Shown piece by piece: positions 1-4,557 of a DNA stretch of 6,065 nt. Position 1 is the first letter of the stretch. Each line of letters begins with the position of its first letter. Below the pieces are notes generated by a model that was not told where the DNA came from, did not search any database, and saw nothing but the letters and a program-made list of their open reading frames with translations. The stretch spans positions 1 to 6,065 of the forward strand of contig JAEZFI010000166.1 in NCBI GenBank assembly GCA_023437745.1. The letters are read 5' to 3'. This stretch comes from Actinomycetes bacterium. Its GTDB lineage: Bacteria > Actinomycetota > Acidimicrobiia > Acidimicrobiales > Microtrichaceae. The position numbers and the translations under genes were made by a program.

Positions 1-319
1 CGCCCCCGCCGCGCGGACCGCCCCCAACCAGATCTGACGCCTCGGCGGCGTCGGCGGCCACGCCGGCGTCGGCGGCGGGGGCGGGGGCGGGCTCCGGCTG
101 CTCGACGAACCGGCCGGCCATGAGGTCGCGCACGGCGGCGGCCGTGTCGTGCGCCCCGTCGGCGGTGGCGGAGGGGATCCGGTCGAGGGCCGCGAGCACC
201 TCCGCGACCTCGGTCAGCTCCGCCTCGAGACGCTCGAGCAGGGCCTCGTCGACGTCGACGTGGTCCCCGTCGGTCAGCGGCAGCTCCTGCGGAGCGGCGA
301 GGGACGGATCCGTGCTCAT
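1..319 (-). CDS. Hypothetical protein, N-terminal 106 residues (runs off the window)
   Basis: I do not recognise this protein. The frame is open from the ATG at 317-319 to the window edge, so the C-terminus is missing. An acidic N-terminus leads into a charged, heptad-like helix at about residues 22-48 (DEALLERLEAELTEV...), which could be a short coiled coil. A second helical stretch follows at about 56-70. From residue 74 the chain is Pro/Ala-rich and then Gly-rich, probably a disordered linker to a domain outside the window. There is no signal peptide, membrane segment or catalytic motif. The start has no Shine-Dalgarno sequence, but a TAGTGT box ends 7 nt upstream, which fits a leaderless transcript beginning at the ATG. 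The helix faintly recalls the coiled coil of DksA/TraR-type proteins, but no zinc-finger cysteines are visible here, so I make no assignment. The gene diverges from the membrane protein at 346. Confidence 0.6.
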   Translation of the reverse strand, partial: MSTDPSLAAPQELPLTDGDHVDVDEALLERLEAELTEVAEVLAALDRIPSATADGAHDTAAAVRDLMAGRFVEQPEPAPAPAADAGVAADAAEASDLVGGGPRGGG

Positions 320-326
320 CGGCACG

Positions 327-332
327 ACACTA
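327..332 (-). promoter_or_regulatory. Candidate -10 box (TAGTGT) for leaderless minus-strand gene
   Basis: TAGTGT matches the actinobacterial TAnnnT -10 pattern. It ends 7 nt before the ATG at 319, the spacing expected if transcription starts on or next to the start codon. I see no -35 element at standard spacing. It shares its TA step with the plus-strand box at 331-336. Confidence 0.45.
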
Positions 333-336
333 CCCT
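331..336 (+). promoter_or_regulatory. Candidate -10 box (TACCCT) for the membrane protein gene
   Basis: TACCCT fits TAnnnT and ends 9 nt before the ATG at 346. That would give a leaderless or 1-3 nt leader transcript. The start has no Shine-Dalgarno sequence. The box overlaps the opposite-strand box at 327-332 by the TA dinucleotide. Confidence 0.4.
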
Positions 337-345
337 CGGGCCGCG

Positions 346-831
346 ATGTCGCTCGGAGCCGCGATCCCGTTTCCTGCTGCCTCCGGGCTGACCGCCGCGG
401 TCCTCGCCCGGGAGGACAGCCAGGCGGCGACGCTCCTCCGCCTGTTCCTCATCGCCGTCGTCGTGGTCTCCCCGTACTGGGCGCCCAAGGCGCTGCGGTG
501 GTGGCGCGGCCGGGCCGCGACGAGGGCGGCGCGGAGAGCAGCGAACCTGCCGGCTCCCCGCCTGCCCGAGCCCGGTTCGCTCGCGGGCGTCCTGTCCGAC
601 CTCGAGACCGCCGCGGCGGAGGGCGCCGACGAGATCACGCTCGTCGTGCCCCCGGGGGTCACCGTCGACGGCCGGCCCGCGTCACCCGAGGTGATCGACA
701 CGGTGCTCCGCGACGCCATCGGCCGCTCGGGCTACGCGATCGTCCACGACTCGGGCGGTACCGAACGCCGCCTCGTGTGCCGGCACCTCCCACCGCGAAG
801 TTCGCGCGTGGATCCCGACATGCCGCGCTGA
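346..831 (+). CDS. Hypothetical single-pass membrane protein, 161 aa
   Basis: I do not recognise the family. The likely single transmembrane helix is at about residues 30-47 (LLRLFLIAVVVVSPYW). An Arg/Trp-rich juxtamembrane stretch at about 48-66 (RWWRGRAATRAARR) suggests, by the positive-inside rule, that the C-terminal part is cytoplasmic. Residues 78-146 look like a small alpha/beta domain: a helix (LAGVLSDLETAAAEGA), a strand (EITLVV), a helix (SPEVIDTVLRDAIGRSG) and paired strands ending RRLVCRHL. No catalytic motif is visible. The ATG at 346 is preferred because the upstream TACCCT box gives a leaderless start and the membrane segment follows within 30 residues. The last dozen codons lie in a perfect inverted repeat (796-846), so the C-terminal residues after RRLVCRHLPP may have come with that repeat and need not be conserved. 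Confidence 0.62.
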   Translation: MSLGAAIPFPAASGLTAAVLAREDSQAATLLRLFLIAVVVVSPYWAPKALRWWRGRAATRAARRAANLPAPRLPEPGSLAGVLSDLETAAAEGADEITLVVPPGVTVDGRPASPEVIDTVLRDAIGRSGYAIVHDSGGTERRLVCRHLPPRSSRVDPDMPR

Positions 832-846
832 CACGCGCGAACTTCG
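796..846. repeat. Perfect 15-bp inverted repeat spanning the stop codon of the membrane protein gene
   Basis: The left arm CGAAGTTCGCGCGTG (796-810) is the exact reverse complement of the right arm CACGCGCGAACTTCG (832-846), with a 21-base loop holding the end of the gene including part of its TGA. Each arm also contains a nine-base near-palindrome (CGAAGTTCG or CGAACTTCG). No T-run follows on either side, so it is not a classical intrinsic terminator. A U-less terminator or mRNA-stabilising hairpin is possible in a GC-rich genome, as is a dispersed REP-like element. The repeat is directly visible; its role is not. Confidence 0.75.
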
Positions 847-933
847 TCGGCGGCCGGGGACGGCCGTCGGGCGCACGGCAGAAATCCCGACACGAACGGC
901 GCCGCTGCGGCGAGAATGGAGCAGCGACGGTCT

Positions 934-939
934 GGGAGG
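934..939 (+). promoter_or_regulatory. Shine-Dalgarno for the HNH gene
   Basis: GGGAGG lies 10 nt before the ATG at 950 and supports that start. No convincing -10/-35 pair stands out in 847-933. The best candidate, CCGACA at 887 with GAGAAT at 912 (19-bp spacer), is weak and not called. Confidence 0.6.
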
Positions 940-949
940 TGCGAGCGAG

Positions 950-1462
950 ATGGCGGTGCTGCTGCTCAACGCCTCGTTCGAGCCGCTCCGCGTGATCCCC
1001 CTCCGACGGGCCATCGGGCTGATGGTCGCCGAGAAGGTCGAGGTCGTGGCGGAGGGCGAGGGCGAGCTGCACTCGGCGACGCTCACGCTGCCCGTGCCCG
1101 CGGTGCTGCGCCTGCAGTACATGGTGAGGGTGCCCCGGAACGCGACGGTGCCCCTCTCGCGCCAGGCGGTCCTCGTCCGCGACCAGCGACGCTGCCAGTT
1201 CAGCCACTGCACCCGTTCGGGGTCCACCGTCGACCACGTCATCCCCAAGTCGCGCGGCGGACTGCACGAGTGGACCAACGTGGTCGCGGCCTGCTCGACC
1301 TGCAACACCCGCAAGGGCGACCGCCTCCTGCACGAGCTGGGCTGGACGCTCCGGTCGACTCCGCTCGCGCCGCGGGGCCCGATCGTGCTCCTCACGGCCG
1401 CCGGCGTCGCCCACCCGCCCGACGAGTGGGTGGACTGGCTCCCGGGTCTCGCCGTCGCCTGA
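950..1462 (+). CDS. HNH endonuclease family protein, 170 aa
   Basis: This belongs to the short HNH-nuclease family common in Actinomycetota, with the characteristic N-terminus VLLLNASFEPLRVIPLRRAIGLM (residues 3-25) and a C-terminal HNH zinc-finger nuclease domain (about 77-128). The core shows C82, C87, the catalytic pair D95-H96 (TVDHVIPKSRGG), N110 of the second motif element, then C115 and C118 as the second zinc knuckle, followed by N119. HNH domains cut DNA using one metal ion. The physiological target of this family is not established, although DNA repair or phage-related roles are often suggested. The first knuckle is C-x4-C where C-x2-C is usual. There is no restriction or toxin partner next door, so it looks like a stand-alone housekeeping-type gene. 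It ends 3 bases before the convergent arfB stop. ATG 950 is supported by GGGAGG upstream. Confidence 0.9.
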   Translation: MAVLLLNASFEPLRVIPLRRAIGLMVAEKVEVVAEGEGELHSATLTLPVPAVLRLQYMVRVPRNATVPLSRQAVLVRDQRRCQFSHCTRSGSTVDHVIPKSRGGLHEWTNVVAACSTCNTRKGDRLLHELGWTLRSTPLAPRGPIVLLTAAGVAHPPDEWVDWLPGLAVA

Positions 1463-1472
1463 GCGTCAGTCC
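1432..1472. terminator. Possible bidirectional hairpin between the HNH gene and arfB
   Basis: GGACTGGCTC (1432-1441) pairs with GAGC-gt-CAGTCC (1461-1472), giving ten base pairs with a 2-nt bulge and a 19-nt loop. It covers the stop codons of both convergent genes. There is no U-tract and the loop is long. It could end transcription from either side, but chance pairing in GC-rich DNA is a serious alternative. Confidence 0.25.
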
Positions 1473-1867
1473 ATCGGCGGGCGCCGGCGCTGCGACTTGG
1501 TCGCCGAGCGACGTGACTTCTCGTCGAGCCGACGCTGCTGCGAGCCGCGTGTGGCACGGGTGGGACGCCGGACCCGCCGGCGGACCAGGGCGTCCGCCAG
1601 CCGCTGCTCCAGCACCCCGAGGGCGAGCTCGCGGTTCCGGGTCTGGGATCGGGTGGTCTGGCACGTCACCCTCACCACCGGGCCGAGGCGGGCGATCAGC
1701 CGCTCACGGACCTCGTCGGTCAGCGACGGGCTGGCGGCGAGGTCGAGTCGCGCCTCCACCTTCGTGTTCGAGGTGTTGGCGTGCTGCCCGCCGGGGCCGC
1801 CCGACGCGGTGAACCGCCACTCGACCTCCTCGTCCGGGATGCGCACGCCGGGGGCGGGACGGATCAT
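1466..1867 (-). CDS. arfB: Alternative ribosome-rescue factor B (ArfB/YaeJ), peptidyl-tRNA hydrolase
   Basis: This 133-residue protein matches ArfB in length and layout. A class-I release-factor catalytic domain carries GGPGGQ at residues 23-28 (GGQ 26-28), the motif that hydrolyses peptidyl-tRNA in the ribosomal peptidyl-transferase centre. A basic C-terminal tail follows from about 97 (RRRVRRPTRATRGSQQRRLDEKSRR...). In E. coli ArfB and human ICT1 that tail enters the empty mRNA channel of stalled ribosomes. There is no stop-codon recognition domain, which separates it from RF1/RF2. It should free ribosomes stalled on non-stop mRNAs in the cytoplasm. Its ATG overlaps the TGA of the upstream MBL gene as ATGA, and I see no Shine-Dalgarno sequence before it, so translation is probably coupled. 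It is convergent with the HNH gene. Confidence 0.93.
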   Translation of the reverse strand: MIRPAPGVRIPDEEVEWRFTASGGPGGQHANTSNTKVEARLDLAASPSLTDEVRERLIARLGPVVRVTCQTTRSQTRNRELALGVLEQRLADALVRRRVRRPTRATRGSQQRRLDEKSRRSATKSQRRRPPMD

Positions 1868-2817
1868 CCCGACACGGTGGCCAGGGGCGCGAGGACCCGC
1901 ACCGGCAGGGTCGCGTCCACGGCCGCGACCTCGTCCACGAAGCCGTTCAGGTTCACGTTGAACGAGTAGCCCATCGGACCCTCGACCGGCCGGAAGAAGT
2001 CGTCGTGGTGGTGGGCGAGGACGAGCGCCGGTTGGAGCCTGCGGAGGATGCGCTCCGTGTAGCCGCGGGTGTAGAGGCGGCCGGCGATCCCGCACAGGAA
2101 CACGTCGACGCCTCGGGTCCGGATCTCGTCGTCGAGCAGGTTGGCCGAGCCCTGGTGGTACAGGGTGAACCCGGCCACCTCGACGGTGATGCCCCACACC
2201 TGCCCGCAGCGGTACTGCCCCGAGCCGAGGTGGTCGAGGCAGTCGCACGTGAGCTCGCCGTCGGACGGCACCGCGAGGCCGAGCACGAGCTTCGAGTGGA
2301 CGCTCGGCGTGAACGAGACGGTGAACGGTCCGATCTCGTAGCGGCGGTGCGGTTCGACCTCGACGACCGAGGCGGCGAGCCCGTGGAGGCCGAGCAGCGA
2401 TCGGGCCGAGGCCGAGCCGTAGACCGTCGCGCCGTGCGTCCGCGCGAGGTGCGGGACGTCGACGGCGTGGTCGAAGTGGGTGTGCCCGAGCAGGATCGCG
2501 TCGGCCGACGGGATCAGCCGGTCGACGAGCGCCGCGTCGACGGGGAACGTTCGGGCGCGCAGCGTCGCAGCGAGCGGCGCCCGCGAGACGAACGGGTCGA
2601 TGAGGACCGTCGTGTCGCTGTGCGTCAGCCGGAATCCGGCCGTGCCGAGCCACTGGAGCTCGAGCCCGGCGGGGAGGTCTACGCCGTGCCGCGTCCAGTC
2701 GAGGTCCGTCTGCACGCTCGGGTCGTTGCGATGCCGGAGCCGGGTGAGGTCCGGGAGCCGAGTGAGGTCCGGGAGCCGGTCGGCGAGGCGCACCACCAGA
2801 TCCTGGCACGGGCGCAT
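1864..2817 (-). CDS. MBL-fold metallohydrolase (UlaG/Lactamase_B_3-like), 317 aa
   Basis: Metallo-beta-lactamase-fold hydrolase. The fold starts near residue 52 (LELQWLGTAGFRL), with LIDPFVS at 72-78, the signature GHTHFDH (H112, H114, D116, H117), a further candidate ligand H174 in PSVHSK, YHQGSANLLDDE at 220-231, and AHHHDD at 268-273. These fit the two-metal site of the UlaG/YhfI-like branch, but the substrate cannot be read from sequence. No signal peptide is seen, so it is probably cytoplasmic. The ATG at 2817 is chosen because GGGGAGG (2827-2833) sits 9 nt upstream. The first 50 residues lie outside the core fold and contain an in-frame duplication, LPDLTRLPDLTRL (15-27); GTG 2715 is a weaker alternative start without a Shine-Dalgarno sequence. 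It overlaps arfB by 4 nt. The pairing with ribosome rescue may be only positional. Confidence 0.87.
   Translation of the reverse strand: MRPCQDLVVRLADRLPDLTRLPDLTRLRHRNDPSVQTDLDWTRHGVDLPAGLELQWLGTAGFRLTHSDTTVLIDPFVSRAPLAATLRARTFPVDAALVDRLIPSADAILLGHTHFDHAVDVPHLARTHGATVYGSASARSLLGLHGLAASVVEVEPHRRYEIGPFTVSFTPSVHSKLVLGLAVPSDGELTCDCLDHLGSGQYRCGQVWGITVEVAGFTLYHQGSANLLDDEIRTRGVDVFLCGIAGRLYTRGYTERILRRLQPALVLAHHHDDFFRPVEGPMGYSFNVNLNGFVDEVAAVDATLPVRVLAPLATVSG
2736..2778. repeat. Tandem repeat, 18-bp period, 2.4 copies
   Basis: The 17-base stretch GTGAGGTCCGGGAGCCG occurs at 2744-2760 and again at 2762-2778. A partial copy (GGAGCCG) precedes it at 2736-2742. The period is a multiple of three, so it adds six residues (LPDLTR on the minus strand) to the N-terminal extension of the MBL protein without a frameshift. 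Confidence 0.8.
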
Positions 2818-2826
2818 GACCTGGCA

Positions 2827-2833
2827 CCTCCCC
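2827..2833 (-). promoter_or_regulatory. Shine-Dalgarno fixing the MBL start at 2817
   Basis: On the minus strand GGGGAGG lies 9 nt before ATG 2817. It is the strongest ribosome-binding site in the intergenic region and rules against longer minus-strand readings of this frame. The promoter for this gene must lie farther upstream, overlapping the yjbR-family promoter or its 5' coding region. Confidence 0.65.
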
Positions 2834-2840
2834 GCGGCGC

Positions 2841-2846
2841 TACGGT
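2841..2846 (+). promoter_or_regulatory. Candidate -10 box (TACGGT) for leaderless YjbR-family gene
   Basis: TACGGT matches TAnnnT and ends 7 nt before GTG 2854. With no Shine-Dalgarno sequence before either that GTG or the ATG at 2863, a leaderless transcript starting at the GTG is the simplest reading. Confidence 0.45.
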
Positions 2847-2853
2847 CCCGCGT

Positions 2854-3225
2854 GTGTCGAACATGACGAGGTTGGAGGAGCTCGCCGCCACCCTGCCGGA
2901 GGCGGAGCGAGTGGACGTCGCGGAGTGGGGCGATCATCCGACGTTCCGCGTGCGGGGCAAGAACTTCGTGTTCAGCGACCAGACGGCGGAGCGACTGTCG
3001 TTCAAGCTGTCCAAGGAGGAGGCCGCGGCGGTGGTGGCGACCGATCCCGCGGCGAGCCCGACGGGCTACGGGCTCGGCCGGCACGGCTGGGTGTCCGTGG
3101 AGCTGGAGCCGGACGTCGACGAGGAGCGGTGGACCGAGGTCCGCGAGTGGGTCCGCACCTCGTACACGCTCGTGGCGCCCAAGACGCTGGCCCGTGTCGT
3201 GCTCGCCGAGGACGGGATCGAGTAG
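2854..3225 (+). CDS. MmcQ/YjbR family protein, 123 aa
   Basis: Small alpha/beta protein of the MmcQ/YjbR family, whose E. coli structure resembles CyaY-like DNA-binding folds; its function is still unclear. Family landmarks are the early helix (RLEELAATLPEAE), then HPTFRVRGKNFVF at 28-40, KLSKEEAAAV at 51-60, GYGLGRHGWVSVEL at 71-84, and the closing helix with WVRTSYTLVAPKTLA at 99-113. The length is normal for the family. GTG 2854 is chosen because TACGGT ends 7 nt upstream, suggesting a leaderless start; ATG 2863 is the alternative and would drop three residues. It diverges from the MBL-arfB pair across only 36 bases and is convergent with the LuxR-type gene, 24 bases away. Confidence 0.85.
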   Translation: MSNMTRLEELAATLPEAERVDVAEWGDHPTFRVRGKNFVFSDQTAERLSFKLSKEEAAAVVATDPAASPTGYGLGRHGWVSVELEPDVDEERWTEVREWVRTSYTLVAPKTLARVVLAEDGIE

Positions 3226-3232
3226 CGGCGAC

Positions 3233-3263
3233 CCACCCGCGGCTGCCGCTCAGGCCGGGGTGG
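3233..3263. terminator. Possible hairpin between convergent YjbR-family and LuxR-type genes
   Basis: CCACCC (3233-3238) can pair with GGGTGG (3258-3263). Inside it GCGG (3239-3242) pairs with CCGC (3246-3249) around a 3-nt loop. There is no U-tract. It is placed where a bidirectional terminator would be expected, but the stem is short. Confidence 0.22.
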
Positions 3264-4383
3264 CGGGCTCGTACCAGCCCGAGGGCGCCAGGCCGGCGCC
3301 CATGCGGGTGGCGTACTGGTCGAAGAACACCTTGGCGGTGAGCTCGCGCCGGCTGCGCACGCCGGCCTTCGAGAAGATCGACTTGAGGTGGTCCTGCACC
3401 GTGTAGCTCGAGAGGTGCAGCGTGCGGGCGATCTCCGCGGTGTCCACGCCCTGGAGCACCAGCCGGACGACGTCCTGCTCGCGGGCGGTCAGCCCGAACG
3501 CCGCGACCACGAGCGGGACGATCTCCGGCGGCCGGGCCTCCTCGATCGTGATCACCACGCCCTGGCCGGCGCCGTCACGAGCGGCGAGGACCGAGGCGTG
3601 GGCGACGAGCCACTCACCCGACGGGGCGCGGAGGCGCAGGCGAGGGGTGTGGGGATACCGACCGCTGCCGTAGGCCCGGGCGGCCGACACGAGGCTGAGC
3701 AGCGGCATCGGCAGCCCGGTCCACACGTCGAACGGGGCGCAGGCCAGCTCACGGAGGCGCGTCTCGGCGCCGAGCGACATCTGCACGACCTCGTCGTCGG
3801 GACCGACCACCAGCACGGCGGGACCGTGCTCGACGCTGGTCCCGGTCGCCGCGGCGGCCAGGAGGCCCATCCGCACGCCGGTCGCGAAGGAGCCGGCGAC
3901 GCTCGACACGAAGTCGTTCTCGGCGACGTTGAACCCTGCCGTGCCCTCGTCCCGGAAGAGGCAGATGCCGGCCCACATCGCGCCGTCCGTGCCGGCGACG
4001 GCCCGCAGCTCGTGGCTGAGGTTCCAGATCGGCGCGAGGAACTCACGGATCCGGGCCGACCGGTTGGGATCGCCGTTCGTCTCGTGGTCGACGGTGGTCA
4101 CTCGGTCGGTGCGGCGGGCGAGGTCGGCGAACTTCGCGACGTCGTCGACCTCGTACTCGTAGTGGGCCCAGTCGAGATCCCGTGAGTCCGGAAGGGACAG
4201 CTTCACGGTGTCCGTGACGAGGTGCGTGGCCGGATCGAGGGTGCCGAAGCAGGCGGCGGCGAACGGGACCGCTCGCTGGAGCACGTCGAGCGCCGTGAGG
4301 GCGAACGTACGGGTGTCGAGACCCGCCAGCGCGAGGTTCTGCAGCTGGTCCCTGACTCGTTCCGCGCCGACAGCGTGTGCCAC
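3250..4383 (-). CDS. LuxR-type transcriptional regulator with GAF-like sensor region, 377 aa
   Basis: The C-terminal LuxR/GerE helix-turn-helix is clear at about residues 297-352: LTAREQDVVRLVLQG, then DTAEIARTLHLSSYTVQDHLKSIFSKAGVRSRREL, including the second-helix and recognition-helix pattern. The N-terminal part is GAF-like (about 30-175, with AMWAGICLFRDEGTAGFNVAENDF near its end), followed by a PAS-like segment (about 185-282). There is no response-regulator receiver domain, so it probably binds a ligand or senses redox directly. The start is uncertain: GTG 4383 or GTG 4401. Neither has a good Shine-Dalgarno sequence; CATCCT six bases before 4383 could be a degenerate -10 for a leaderless start. 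Its frame is open far upstream, opposite the second MBL gene, but that part is a GC-driven shadow. It diverges from the MBL/cupredoxin operon, its likely target. Confidence 0.88.
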   Translation of the reverse strand: MAHAVGAERVRDQLQNLALAGLDTRTFALTALDVLQRAVPFAAACFGTLDPATHLVTDTVKLSLPDSRDLDWAHYEYEVDDVAKFADLARRTDRVTTVDHETNGDPNRSARIREFLAPIWNLSHELRAVAGTDGAMWAGICLFRDEGTAGFNVAENDFVSSVAGSFATGVRMGLLAAAATGTSVEHGPAVLVVGPDDEVVQMSLGAETRLRELACAPFDVWTGLPMPLLSLVSAARAYGSGRYPHTPRLRLRAPSGEWLVAHASVLAARDGAGQGVVITIEEARPPEIVPLVVAAFGLTAREQDVVRLVLQGVDTAEIARTLHLSSYTVQDHLKSIFSKAGVRSRRELTAKVFFDQYATRMGAGLAPSGWYEPATPA

Positions 4384-4557
4384 GGGTTCAGGATGCCTCA
4401 CGACGTCCCGGGGCGGTATCCCAACTTCCTGGGGGTGGCGTCTCCCAGATGTCTGAGGCCGGAGGAACCCACGGGCGAGGGATGGAGGAGCGCTGGCGGG
4501 GAGCGCACGGTGAGGTCGCCGGCGACGAGGCCGGCTCGAATCGGACGGAGGTCCACC
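4384..4557. promoter_or_regulatory. Divergent regulatory region between the LuxR-type gene and the MBL/cupredoxin operon
   Basis: These 174 bases must hold both promoters. No clean TAnnnT box with suitable spacing is seen on either strand. The one obvious symmetric element is CCCA-ACTTCC-TGGG at 4420-4433, a possible operator for the adjacent regulator. The rest is GC-rich leader upstream of the 4558 start. If the regulator starts at GTG 4401, its coding region takes the first 18 bases. Confidence 0.35.
4547..4551 (+). promoter_or_regulatory. Shine-Dalgarno fixing the original MBL start at 4558
   Basis: GGAGG sits 6 nt before ATG 4558, an ideal arrangement. It shows that ribosomes load upstream of the amber codon at 4636, so the downstream GTG 4672 or ATG 4678 is unlikely to be the ancestral start. 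Confidence 0.75.

Noticed and set aside
812..892. Nine-base direct repeat ATCCCGACA (812-820 and 884-892)
   Set aside because: It is too short to mean much in GC-rich sequence. A similar string recurs inside coding sequence near 1866, which points to chance.
659..1557. Two long minus-strand frames opposite the HNH gene
   Set aside because: Neither has family-like sequence. The plus-strand HNH protein is unmistakable.
1466..2827. 453-codon open minus-strand frame joining arfB to upstream sequence
   Set aside because: Only the last 133 codons (arfB) are protein-like. The upstream part is Arg/Pro/Ala-rich and is the shadow of the MBL gene, which is supported by its own motifs and ribosome-binding site.
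2005..2853. Plus-strand frame extending the YjbR-family gene upstream
   Set aside because: It is antisense to the first MBL gene and rich in Glu/Arg/Val shadow sequence. The YjbR family begins at the 2854/2863 starts.
4127..4140. CGAACTTCGCG string in the LuxR-type gene resembling the inverted-repeat arm at 796-846
   Set aside because: Only about nine bases match and it lies in well-conserved coding sequence, so it is not a second copy of the repeat.
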